Source: Eumeta japonica (lineage: Eukaryota > Arthropoda > Insecta > Lepidoptera > Psychidae). From it: a stretch of DNA of 64,000 bases. A program made the translations under genes and the position numbers. The notes under the pieces are model-generated. The model made no database searches and was not told the origin of the DNA. It saw nothing but the letters and a program-made list of their open reading frames with translations. Where the stretch lies: contig BGZK01000178.1 in the NCBI GenBank assembly GCA_005406025.1, positions 575,018 through 639,017 of the forward strand, written 5' to 3'. Positions 12,650 to 23,344 of the stretch are shown piece by piece. Numbering within the stretch: the stretch's first letter is position 1; each line of letters opens with the position of its first letter.

Positions 12650-13022
12650 TATATTTTAACTAGATTACACTAAGAAATTCAATATACAAACGGCTACAAT
12701 TGACTGTATTAAATTTTTGAGTTTTTTTGTAATCGTATTTTACATTTTATACTTTCAAATATATTAATAACTCTGATGGAGAGGGTAAATTTCCAAAACT
12801 ATCAAAACACAAGACATGATTGTATTTTTTTCTTATAAGCTACCAAGTGATTTCTAGGTACATCTTTGTTATCTAGGTTTATTATAGCAGATTCTTATAA
12901 CTAAAGAAGTGAACTAGATAAATCATTTTTCATAAAAACACATCTAAAATTAGAAATATTTAAAATATAGTATATTTTGTTAAATTAATATTAGTAAGAT
13001 CTGGGTGTGGTAGTGTTAATAG
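12650..13022 (-). pseudogene. Adenain-like cysteine protease (Polinton PRO) relic
   Basis: Maturation protease of the adenovirus/Polinton type. It would cleave capsid precursors. The frame begins LPHPDLTNINLTKY at about 13010, shows ESAIINLDNKDVP at about 12890, and the region of the catalytic histidine as NHLV (about 12845). After a frameshift it shows CFDSFGNLPS (about 12800) and NTVNCSRLYIEFL (about 12690), in which the cysteine is the likely nucleophile. The His and Cys positions are therefore still encoded. There are stops in the N-terminal part (after TKYTIF and DVFL), one frameshift near 12820 and further stops near the end. Length is close to a full-size protease of about 120-130 residues in this element class. 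Confidence 0.82.
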
Positions 13023-13800
13023 TTTTTAGAAGATTTTAGATAAATACCCAAAACCTTCTTATAAGGTTTAAGATATATTCCTTTTCTTAAAGATATCGCT
13101 ACCATTTTTTCATTGTGTCTTTTTTTATTCTTTAAGTTGTTCTACAACATTTTTAGCATTGTTAACTGCTTTTAAGATCCCAGCAGTCCCACCAGTCAGA
13201 GCACCTGCTGCGCTTAATCCAGCAAAAGGCGGAATCAAAAAAGGGAAAACTCCTCCAACTTTTTACGGTAGAGGCAAAATTATATGGCAATTAATATTTC
13301 TTTTTCCGCCTGCTTGTTGAATAACATTACGAGCACTTTTCAGTGCAGATTTAATAAGATCAGACCCATTTGGCATAGATGATTTAGCTATATCAATAAC
13401 ACGCTTGAAAAGGTTCTTTGATCTTTTCCCCTTTTTCTTTATTTTACTTTTATTTTTGATTCCGAAACCAAATTTCGTCTTTGCATTCATCGCGGATGCA
13501 ATGCCTAACGCAACTGCTCTTTCACTCATCGATGCGTTTCTATTAAATACTCGTTTCATCGCTTTTTAGGCTAGCAAACGATCGGCTTGGTTTTTAAGAT
13601 GAACATTTTTTCTCTTCTTCGAATATGCTATATCATGTTCACGACAAGCTGAATCGAGCGGGTTAATACCCATACCACCTCGTGCTAATCGAGCTTAGAG
13701 TTCCAGAACCACAGAATTGATAATCTGTAATTCAAACACTGATTTATTCAAAATATCATTGAACAACCCAAACCCTTTTTTTCTTATTCGATAACGATAT
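13000..13800 (-). pseudogene. Phospholipase A2-like virion protein with membrane-active segment (Polinton) relic
   Basis: A Polinton/adintovirus protein with a parvovirus-type phospholipase A2-like domain, expected to act on membranes during entry. Visible in order: RKKGFGLFNDILNK (about 13790), the calcium-loop-like FCGSGT (about 13715), a frameshift, then GGMGINPLD and the catalytic-type CREHDIAYS at about 13670-13625. An open stretch of 98 codons follows (13559-13263) with a basic, lysine-rich centre. After a stop comes a hydrophobic, glycine/alanine-rich stretch (PFLIPPFAGLSAAGALTGG, about 13240-13185), then KGIYLKPYKKVLGIYL near 13060. The His-Asp pair of the active site survives. The breaks are at least one frameshift and several stops. 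The 3' end runs up to the start of the protease frame. Confidence 0.82.
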
Positions 13801-14117
13801 TTATTATTCTAACGAGTCATGATTCAACATAAGAGTTGTAGATCTTTTAACTAATTACAGTGTTATGAAATAAAACAATGATATATACAGTAATATACCA
13901 AATTTAATGATAAAACAAATACATATGTTTATATACGTACATTTTAATTATGTAAACATGATCTTAATCTGACAATAAAACAGATCTTTTTACGTAGCAC
14001 ATGTCCCCAAGGCAATGTGTTATATTTAATCTATTAATAATCTTTTATCATCGTTAGCATTCAATACGGATTTATTTATTTCTTGTGAGAATATTGTGTG
14101 TTTGATTGATTTAAATA
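13801..14117. other. AT-rich gap inside the Polinton relic
   Basis: About 300 bp without recognisable coding sequence, between the truncated DNA polymerase fragment and the phospholipase-like gene. The polymerase palm and thumb domains should continue at the upper edge on the minus strand but are absent, so this is the likely site of a large internal deletion. A short sequence near 14110-14130 (AAATACGTTAATACATGTAT) closely resembles one at 10089-10110. Confidence 0.45.
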
Positions 14118-15060
14118 CGTTAATACATGTATGCAACGTAGTGTTACATATTCATACAGATACACTCATTTACGTCGTGCTAATTGAAAATCATTGTTAT
14201 CGAGCAAAAAGCGTTTAAAGTTCAAAAATTGATCATCTTGTAATGTTTTAGATAATTTATTTAAATTCGTGTTGAGGAAATGACAAGAATCAACAAATTT
14301 CACAGGAATACATGATTCACGCACATTGTTTATATTTTTTTTATAAATTTTAAAATGAAATATATTTTGCTTTCTATTTAGGTATAATCTCAATCCGACT
14401 ATCAGATTCGATAAGCTCTTTTATGAATAAATCTACAATCAAATCGCGCTAAGTTATGAAAGGAAAACGGTGTAAACACACAAGTCCTTAAAAGTAAATT
14501 ACAATATGAATGAGCTGCACCTCTGTTCTCTGCTGTACTGTGGTCGTCATCGCGAACTACGTCACCCAACAGTAAATTGTTACATATATGACAGTGAATT
14601 GCGCGATTGTGCTCAATTTCTTGATCCGATGACAGTGGATTCCTTTTTTTTGTGTCTATTGTATTAACTCTATGTATTTCTTTAATATGTTCCGACAATG
14701 ACTACGAAAATCTGAACACAATCTTCACCTCGATGTGTAATGAATTTATTTAAACTCGAATCATATGCGCAACATATACAAAAGCCAAAGCTGTTAGTAC
14801 ATGTGTTTTTCTTAATTTTTCTGTATTTAGTGTCACAGTTCTGTGTATTATTAACAGGTGATAACATAGTTTCGAAATTACCATAGATCACAAAAGGAAT
14901 TCTTTGTAATCTCCCATAGTGGGTGAACTGTAATAGTATATCGGCGGCCTTATTATCTAAAAGAAATCGATTTCTGATTTGGTATGATTTTAAAATTAAT
15001 TTAGTCATTCCCAACTTGATCTTTCAAAATGCTAAATGTCTTTCTATTAACAGTGGTGCC
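14118..15060 (-). pseudogene. Protein-primed type B DNA polymerase, exonuclease part only (Polinton)
   Basis: N-terminal half of a Polinton family B DNA polymerase. From 15060 the minus strand reads a basic segment and then RIPFVIYGNFET (about 14900), the exonuclease I motif. The first acidic residue expected here is an asparagine. After a frameshift near 14690 comes the Cys/His-rich insert CHICNN and DDDHSTAENRGAAHSYC (about 14600-14510). It is followed by FSFHNLARFDCRFI, the exonuclease II region, then another frameshift and IPVKFVDSCHFLNTNLNKL (about 14310-14250). The frame ends at RRK then VYLYEYV near 14125. The polymerase palm with its DTD-type catalytic centre is wholly missing. Three open segments (110, 98 and 75 codons) make up the fragment. 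Confidence 0.86.
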
Positions 15061-16372
15061 TATACAATGAAATCACTAAATTTATAATATTAAAATGAAA
15101 TTAAATCGCATATTTTATTTTGTTTTTTTTTTTTGCAATTGTTTTTTTTTATTATAAAACAATTTCACATATGCTCTTGATCCCGACCCTACTCGCGATT
15201 CAGATCTCGAACAGAAGTTGAACTTAAATCTCTCTTTATCATTGTTGTTACCAATAACCAATCGGCATAAATAAAGAAACGAAACAACGGCAGCGAAGTC
15301 GCGAGAAAAAGTAAGTATCTTTATAAATTATAACATATATGTTATTCTGATGTATAAAACTATAATACTTTGAAGTTTCAGCTAATCTTGTTCTACCGTT
15401 AAAGGGTGACTGTGTTACAAACATCCAAACATTATTTAGTAATATTATAGAGATAATCCTACTAATCTCTATAATATTAGTAGGATTACAATATCTTTAT
15501 AATATAGTTTGGATAAACACATCAATAGAATAACTAAAACAATGCGACATATTATATATTAGGTATGCACTACTTAATTCAAAAATTACATTTTCATTTG
15601 CGAAAAAAAAACAAATTGGTTTCTTGTTTTGTACACGGTTTAAAGAAGAATGTAAAATTTCATTACTTTCAATTGTTATGCAGATCACCTTCGACTCATT
15701 GTGTTACTTTTCATGAGATTTTCGACTACTGGAAATAAAATTGATAAAGCACTGGATTTTTTTTGCCTACGTCATAGAAAAGAATACACACAGATATCCT
15801 TCGTTACAATAATCTGGATGATCTACGGCCGGTACATGTTGCGTAGCGCCGACATGTGAGCTAATTAGCGCCCGAGGAGTATTCTTTCTGGATATATAGC
15901 CACGAACGGCAGGCGAGATGGTTATCTTGAGCATCATATACAACTATTGCTTATACAGCCCAGCGTAGCAGAATTAAAAGATAACCCTAAATGAATTGTT
16001 GAACTATTCTGTAATTAAGCATAATATTGCAATAGATTGCAATAGGACATGCAGTGTAAATTTTTCTAAAGAAAAAATAATTTTAGAGTATTTCTTGAAA
16101 CTTAAAGATGACCATACAGTTGTTTTTTCCAATTTTTGTGTGTCTGTTACAGATCGCGCATAATGAATGTGATCGAAATGTGTAAAATCGAATGAAATCG
16201 ATTAATGTTTTACGTTAGGTTATGAAATCAGTAAAAAAATCATAACTACAAAAGTGTACCTTTTAGAGCTTTGTGTTATTAAAATCTAAAAATTAGATAA
16301 TAGTACGACGGGTAGCACCAAAAGTAAAAACGTAATTCGTAGAAGTGATCCTTAGGATTTGACAGACAATAT
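15061..16372. other. Intergenic or intronic DNA with interleaved hairpins
   Basis: No gene recognised. It contains a short hexamer-like tract (15178-15235), two overlapping perfect inverted repeats at 15441-15488 (described under findings), and a moderately GC-rich stretch at 15820-15990. Confidence 0.5.
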
Positions 16373-16624
16373 ATGGATAATCCATCAAATCTTACAGATT
16401 ACGTTCACAGATTATTAAAAAAGGTCTTAGATCTATTGCAAGATGGCAAAGCTGAAACAAAGAAAAACAAAACAAAATATCAAAATACAATATCAAATAA
16501 AATACATAAACTGAATCTACTTTACTATCAGCTAAGACCACTTTGGAGAGTGGTGAACCGTCTTTATCGCTTAAAGAAAATAGAAGCCCAGGAAATTAAG
16601 AATAGCTTGAAGCAGGTTGTATAA
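16373..16624 (+). CDS. Small coding-like ORF of 83 residues, function unknown
   Basis: An ATG-to-stop frame of 83 codons with coding-like composition: mixed third positions, few rare residues, and a predicted amphipathic helical character throughout. It begins MDNPSNLTDYVHRLLKKVLD and contains TISNKIHKLNLLYYQLRPLW, a leucine-rich helix ending in tryptophan, followed by a basic helix. There are no signal peptide, membrane segment or zinc ligands. The heptad-like spacing of leucines suggests a coiled-coil or helical-bundle subunit. It could be a small single-exon gene, an exon or a processed retrocopy. A faint resemblance to the helical core of a Mediator subunit (MED30 type) was considered but is too weak to name. 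No poly-A tail or intron borders are obvious. Confidence 0.35.
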   Translation: MDNPSNLTDYVHRLLKKVLDLLQDGKAETKKNKTKYQNTISNKIHKLNLLYYQLRPLWRVVNRLYRLKKIEAQEIKNSLKQVV

Positions 16625-16877
16625 AATAGTGAGCAGAGACAACGAAAATTGTCCAAACAGATATCCGCTAAATCGTTTCAGACAGTTTACTTGACGTAGA
16701 ATTATTTCGCAAAGATTCTTCGAGCTCCTGAAATAATAAAACTTGGGTTAATAGCCCCCGACTACGTTTCGTTATGTTGTAAATGTTTGTATAAAGGAAA
16801 ATAATGCCATTAATTAACGGCAACATGATATTGAATTTAATAAAAAAAAAGTGTGTGTGCATTAGTGTACACACGTA

Positions 16878-17810
16878 TGAAGTGAAACTTCTTTATGACA
16901 TCATTTTTAGAAAAATGATTTACTATTAACAACTTCACAGAAATTGGTTGAATAAAGCTAAATTAGATAAAGTTTATGCAATAGGCTTTATTATCATAGA
17001 CATGGATACAAAATAATACAATTATTTCACCTTTCTGCTACTAAGATTGTAGCATTTCATTAATTATAATAGAATTATTACTATTATTGTTATCGTTATT
17101 ATATTTTTTGTAATTAATGGCTTAACTCACTGATATTTATAATCAAAAACTAAGGTTAACCTGAAATAACCTTAAAAAAATAAATACCGTAATCACACCC
17201 ACGTGTTGAATGTATTAGAAAAAGGTTTAATTACTTACTTCTGTTAGAAATCCACTGGAATTAGAATTAATATCTTTTATTCTTTTTGGCAATAACTTTA
17301 TAAAATTTTTTTCCGCTAATCACTTAATTGAAATATTATTTTTCACGTCACTACTGAGTTTCAGAAATAGAAATGTTCAGAGTTTCATGTAGGAGACTTG
17401 GTAATGGTATATGTACCTAGAAGGGTGATAAGTAAAACTTTTCAATTAATGCGATTATAAAGGGCCATATAGAATTGTAGGAAAATTATCGAACGCTACA
17501 TATAAAATCGAGTCACTCAATGAAAGAATGTGAGATATAGTTCATGTATGTCGGTTGAAAAGGTTTCAACTTAGATAATAGGAAAATGTAATATATACAA
17601 ACTGTAAATAGATCTAGGGTGTTGACAGAAAGTATATGTGACAGGTGGCCTTAGTAACAATTATGTTTATGCCACGATGACATTAATAACATTGAATAAA
17701 TAGGGCGCGTAACGGAAAAATGTTACCCAGAAATAAAGATGACGCGTAACAGAAAAACGTTACATTGCTATAAAATTTTTCCCATACGCCGATAAAGAAG
17801 TTTCACTTCA
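16878..17810. mobile_element. Inverted-repeat element, non-coding (MITE-like or deleted DNA transposon)
   Basis: A perfect 19-bp inverted repeat (TGAAGTGAAACTTCTTTAT) occurs at 16878-16896 and, inverted, at 17792-17810. The interval is about 930 bp and non-coding. Next to the right arm are two direct copies of a 20-bp motif, GCGTAACGGAAAAATGTTAC and GCGTAACAGAAAAACGTTAC, at about 17706-17725 and 17743-17762; each copy is itself partly symmetrical (GTAAC...GTTAC). A related sequence (GAAGTAAAACTTCTT) occurs near 44015. This fits a non-autonomous DNA element with subterminal repeats; I cannot assign a superfamily. Confidence 0.5.
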
Positions 17811-18779
17811 AAAATGCTAATAATAGAACAATGACGTTATTTTACAAAAAACTAAATATAATTATTACTAGTTTTGTGGGTTTCAAATCGCACATTACGT
17901 AAGGTTTCAATACCAAAACAATTATTCACGAATTTACATTTTATGAGAGTTAGAAACAAGGTATTGTAGGGCGTAGTTCGGGGCGGCGTACCTTTAGGAT
18001 CTTTGATTAAGTCCAAGGATTAAAGTATTTAAATGAAAAAGTATTTCCATTTAAGATCCAATATATTTATTGATCGGTTCTTAAGTATTTCTTCTTATTA
18101 CTTTCAATACGAGCTTTAATTAAATTAATTACAACAATCCACTTTTCTATCACTATTGAAGCGTGTGCACTTGGGCATCAGCTCTCGTCCCCTTTCTCTC
18201 TATCTTTTTTATCTACAGCTTATTTACTTGTTCTTTGTGAGGTCGGATTCGAATATACTATTCTACTCTAATTTTAAATCAAACGCGAACCCTTATTTGC
18301 GGAACTAAGCATGAAGGCCGGATACCTCACATGTCACCAATTCCTAGGTCCGCTACTACAATATATATTGAAGGATAATAACTGAAGAATGGATGTATAC
18401 AAATCATGTTCATAACAAAACTTGAGACATTAAATTGTCAACTTGAGAAATAGTTTGAGTAAGTTGAGAGTGGTGATTACTTTTTATGCATGTATAACTT
18501 CGTCATTTATAAGCCACAAATGGTGGACTTAATTGAGTAATGATTATATTTTATGGAAAGATAACTTGGTCACCGATAATCCGTAAATTACTATACTATA
18601 AATAAGTTTTTATGTAGTTACGTTATATGTCGTAATATACGATACACATGGAGATTTTACAATTTTTGAGATGCAGTTAAAACAACGGTTCAGGAATTAC
18701 ACGATAAAGAAAGTGTAACTTACAAAAAATTGTAAAACGTATTTCTTAGTTCGATTTACAATTTTTTTTTTTGTGTATT
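17811..18779. other. AT-rich DNA, nothing recognised
   Basis: No coding or repeat structure identified apart from short A/T runs. A T-rich run ends at about 18773, next to the 3' end of the LINE copy that follows. Confidence 0.5.
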
Positions 18780-20215
18780 CACAAGCCTATTTGTTAGAAG
18801 AGTAGGTAGAGAGCGTAGATCTGCTCATGATATGATCCTTACACACATCTCTTTCGTCAGTGACATTTATTAATCATTTCGTGTATATTTATCGGTTTCA
18901 AGTGCTTAAAATTTGGCCCTTATATGATGATAGATCACCAATTTAGTTTGCATTAGATTTTCTAGAGTGACCCTTGCCAACACTTCCATCACCAAAATGC
19001 AATCTATAAATTTGTTTTGTCACTTTACTTTCATTAATTTTTTTCAGATGGTCAAACCACAGCAACATTCTTTTTTTTACACTAGTTACTATATCTTCTT
19101 TCAAATCATACTATTTTCTGAAATTACTGTTTGTGTATATCATATATTATTCAAAAACAGTCTCCACATTTCTTAGATAGATCGCATATTCACTGCATTC
19201 CTGATTCTACTTCTATTTTTTTCCTGTTACACTTAGGTTTGGAATGTGGCTCTACCATATTCTAAATATAGGTGTCACAGAATATATTATGCTGTGGTTA
19301 ACTTGACTACAACACGAAAACGGGCCGGTTCGAGCGATGAGATCCCATACTCTCACAGAATGCAAATGTGAAATAACGGCATCCGTTATTGCATGCCATG
19401 TAGTGAGTGAGCGTTCCGGTGGGTCAATCACTCCACTCTGCCTTCTATCATCCCATTCTCTTCTCCACCTCATTTCTCCTTACTAAAATGGCCCGCAAAG
19501 CACTGTTTACTCCACTGAGGTTGCGAGTATTCATGAGCGGCTGTGACAAAATACTCTTTGAGAGCTCAATATTCGTTTGCCCCTCGAAAATGCTATTAAA
19601 AAACCTAACGTTTACTACTTCATATAAGTTTAGGGACCAGAAGTGCATTAAAGATAGCCATAAACACTTTCCCTAATCATAGGAGCAAGCAAGGCTCCAA
19701 TCCCCTTATATTGCTCGTTTATTCTCCTCTCAATATCTTTATCATGCTTACTGTTATTTGCAAACAAGCCTTCCAAGCAGACAAACTATTTCACTTGTTC
19801 AACCCTCTTAGCTCCTCTACATTTATTCACGGTTCGGTCTTGTAAACACTTATGACCTATCGGCTTGCAGGAGACATTTGATAGATAGCTCACTTATTTT
19901 TAATTTGCGCTCATACTCTTTCAAATTATACAGACAGCTACCCATAAATTAGTTGAATGGTGACGCTACACATCCCTGTCTTTACATATGTCAAACTATT
20001 CAGTGTATCCTCCGTTTATTCTGACGTAGGCGCTGAAAGCGTTGTGTATAGATTGTAGTGCCTGTATCAATATGCTACTCATACTGCACATGCATAAGCT
20101 TATTTCTTTCCTAATCATAATAAGCTTTTCTAATCATAATAATAAATCATAAGCTTTCTCTAGACCTACGATAGGTTAGAAAATCTTTTAGCCTTAAGCC
20201 AATTCACAAACAAAA
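18780..20215 (-). pseudogene. LINE copy A: endonuclease/reverse-transcriptase element, 3' part
   Basis: A minus-strand, 5'-truncated copy of the LINE family also found at 36.4, 45.4, 47.9, 52.4 and 60.4 kb. It is recognised by nucleotide similarity of its 3' 450 bp (18780-19250) to the copies at 45.4 and 60.4 kb. At the other end, short reverse-transcriptase motifs are readable, such as VGLEKAYD at about 20165 and the ACVRINGAY-equivalent region near 20030. The frame is destroyed by many frameshifts. The segment at about 19270-19650 does not match the sister copies and looks like a separate insertion. A small duplicated motif around AATCATAATAAGC lies near 20115-20140. Confidence 0.72.
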
Positions 20216-20640
20216 TAAGTGCATTAAGTATATATTAAAGCTATAAAACAACTGTAGCCATGTTTTGGTGGTGTTGTGTCTTTAGATTGGCGATTGTATG
20301 TGGATATGTAGACAGCACCAAATATGTACGTCGTCCTTCTATCGTGATCTATGACCTGAGTAAGGAGAAGAGATTTGACGCTCGTACACTGCCACGTCCC
20401 CTAGAATGTTGCGAATGAAATAGAATTGTGCAGTTTGAAGATAGATTTATTTTTAACTTTACATTTAATTTATATTACAAATTAAATAGCACGAATCGAG
20501 ATTACACACTGATAATACTTTACGATGTCTCTAAATATCCGAGTAAAGAGGTGCGGTATGAGGGCGATGCGATATCCCTCGTGTATATGAACGGTATGCT
20601 GAATAATGCAGCGGCTGAAATACAGTGACTGACTTCCCTA
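20216..20640. other. Gap between two LINE relics
   Basis: AT-rich sequence without recognised coding content. The short plus-strand frame at 20428-20628 matches nothing known. Confidence 0.45.
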
Positions 20641-22615
20641 CTTTTTTTTTGTTTTAGTTTTCTCCTTACGGGGAGAGTGGCATAAAAAACCTAATGAGCT
20701 GCCACACACCCGCGTACGTGGGGTGTGACCGACTTTCACAGACCAAAAAACCTCCGGAGCAATATGTCGGTTAGCTGTTGTCTGTAGCCCCAATAAATTG
20801 GAGCTTTGAGGACTTCGTCTATCGCGGTCGATCGGCATGGGATGCCGTCGGCACGTGATTGTCCTATGGATACCACAAGGTGGGCATCTCGACATAGGAA
20901 ATCACGTGGCGATTTCGCTCGGTCTGAATCTCCTAGCGGGGTGCCGGGAGCGCAGGGAGCGCACCGGTTGGGTGTCTGTTTAAGGTCGTAATATGAGGGT
21001 GTCTGCATCTAGATCTCTGACATGTCTTTATTGATATTTATTAACCTTTCGATCTCAATGTGGGGGGGGGGGGGATCCTCGTAAGATTCGGCCGACTGTA
21101 ATAATTGGTATGAGTTCGGGTGATTAGCAGCTGTGTCGAAGAATTTTTTCGACATGTCTTGTAGATATTTGGAGATCGTAGGGAGTTCTAGATCCTTATG
21201 AAGGGTGTCATTCAGGACGTACCAGAGTGCACCGGAGGCTCTTCTACAGAAGTCGTTTTGCAGAACCTGGAGTTGGTAGAGTGCGTTTGGGCACAGACTG
21301 GCGCGGTGTACGTCATCAACCGCCGTATGCATACCTTGTAGAGTGTGCATTTATTCCTAAGGCTCATTTTGCTCTTTTTACCGATTATACTTCTAAGGCG
21401 TGATAAGTATAATTGAGCATTTTTCCTGACACGCTTAATGTGATCTTTGAAATGTAGATGTTTGTCAGGCGTGATTTCTAAATATTTGTATTTGTCATGC
21501 CAAGGAATAGGAGAGTTGCATATACGGAAGGTTGGAGAGTTGTAAGGTACAACTTCTTTCTTTTTGATTTTACTATAGTTGAAGAAGATGGCTGCTGGTT
21601 TTTCGGGGTTTACCTCGATTCTCTAGGTTTGGAACCAACACGTTGCCTCGTCGATGGCCTTCTGGAGACGAAGAGTAATTTGGCGAAAGTTACTACCGCG
21701 CAGGTATAAGGCGGTGTTGCGCGAGTTGGACGCCTGTTTGCGGACGCGGGATGTCATTCGTGTACGCGGAGTATAGCAGCGGGGAGAATGTAGAGCCATG
21801 AGAAACTTCGGCATTAATCAGTCTTTTGGCAGATGTGCTATTTTCATGCTGGAAGGAGAAGTGTCTGTTCGTTAGGTATTGATGGATGTTGAAGACGAGA
21901 CGATCTGGGACTTGTAATTGGTGGAGTTTGTAAATTAGGCCTGCGTGCCAAACTTTGTCGGATGCCTTTACGATATCGAAGAAGACCGCTACGGTTTTCC
22001 GTTTGCGTTTAAAACCCTCCTAGATGTGTTCGATTAGTCGGAGGGCTTGTTGGGGATAGGAGTAATTTGGCCCGAATACGAACTGTTCGTTGATGATCAG
22101 GCCATTTCCTAGCAGGTGATCGCTGAGTTGTGATTTGATAACTTTCTCGAATAGTTTGCCTAGACCACTCAGGAGACTGATCGGTCTATAGCTAGTGGAG
22201 AGGTCGCGAGGTTTCCCCGGTTTCTGGATGCCGATGATAACAGCTTCTTTCCACGCTTTGGGAAAGTGACAATTATTAATGTAAGCCTTAAAAATTGCGA
22301 CCAGTAGCGCCAGTAGTAGCCCAGAAAAGCATTTAATTGCTTTATTGTTTACCCCATCAAGGCTCGGTGTCTTTTTGGGTTATAACTTTTGTGAGAGAGT
22401 TGTTTGGGAGAGGTGTTGGGGTAAGAGGTGCGATGATGGCGAGCTCGTGATCCTCGGTGAGGGTAGCAAGCGTTCATCCACTGGCGTTCGTGGTGTTACA
22501 GCGCCAGTTCGTATTTTTATATTTAACTCGCTAAAGAGAATGATGGCATCCTCTAGTGACTGCCCTGCGCGGGGAGTGCGCTTAAATAGGCAGACGCGAT
22601 GATGTTACAGTGCCT
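20641..22615 (-). pseudogene. Jockey-like LINE reverse transcriptase relic with poly-A end
   Basis: A minus-strand jockey-type non-LTR retrotransposon covering most of the reverse transcriptase and the 3' tail. In order: a linker and KAIKCFSGLLLALLVAIF (about 22330), a SYRPISLLSGLGKLFEKVIK region (about 22160), AVFFDI (about 21990), and NDIPRPQTGVQLAQ-like sequence before the catalytic box (about 21745). The box itself is lost: the frame reads SNSRNTALYLRG where FADD should precede TALYLR. The C-terminal domain is open at 21350-21009 (LYQLQVLQNDFCRRASGALW, HKDLELPTISKYL). A 13-base G run at 21062-21074 lies in the tail. The 3' end is an A-rich tract (the T run at 20641-20650 on the plus strand). 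GC content is higher than in the surroundings, suggesting a more recent arrival than the Polinton. Confidence 0.82.
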
Positions 22616-23330
22616 GACGGCTCAGTTAAGGGCGTAACAGATTGATGCCTAAAGATAATATTGTGCCTTCACAGAACTGAGTATTCTGTCAAAAGTATAT
22701 GACTATTTAAAAGGATGTCCAAATACTTAGCAATTTGTAAATATACCATTGTTTCGATATAGTTCTGTCCTCACTAAAATCCATTATTAAATAGATTTAC
22801 AAAAACTAAGTAAGTATTTTTAAAACCTATTTTATAACGTATATACTAAGTTCCAGCGGCTAAGTTATACGAAAAAAACCCTTGATGTTCATTACCCTAA
22901 GAGAGTAACATAAAAAATTACATAAAAGTTTTAGCCTAAAATTTAAGGTAGAAAAGTTGTAAAAAAGCCTATAAATGACAAGATGAAATAGCATATTTAT
23001 ATCGTTAACAGTTTATGAACAAAATTGTAGTGAAATATAAACATGCATCTAGGCGGAAGATTATGACAAGAGTTTTTCATGTGGTTCTAGTTTGATTTGA
23101 GCCCTGAAAGGCTTAGAAGAGAAATTGGGAAAGGGAAAAGCACAATTATACGTTAGAGCTCATACATTTAGTACATTCATACATTTGACCAGCCGTTGAT
23201 AAAAAAATATCAGAAGCAACAACAACAGAAACTTATTTTTTTGTATTCGAAACAAAAGTCCTATCTACCGGTCATTGTTTAAAATGCGTTTCATTTTCAT
23301 GTAAAAATACATTTCGAAGAAGGGTAAAAA
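22616..23330. other. AT-rich DNA, nothing recognised
   Basis: No coding or repeat feature identified between the jockey-like LINE and the GC-rich island that follows. Confidence 0.5.
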
Positions 23331-23344
23331 AGATTATTTCGTTT

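Noticed and set aside
16373..16624. Naming the small ORF as Mediator subunit MED30
   Set aside because: Only general helical pattern agrees; no diagnostic motif.
19407..19676. 89-codon plus-strand frame and overlapping minus-strand frames
   Set aside because: Overlap a non-LINE insertion and LINE copy A; no protein similarity recognised.
21062..21074. G homopolymer as a regulatory or slippage site
   Set aside because: Lies in the jockey-like LINE tail; likely simple slippage or a sequencing artefact.
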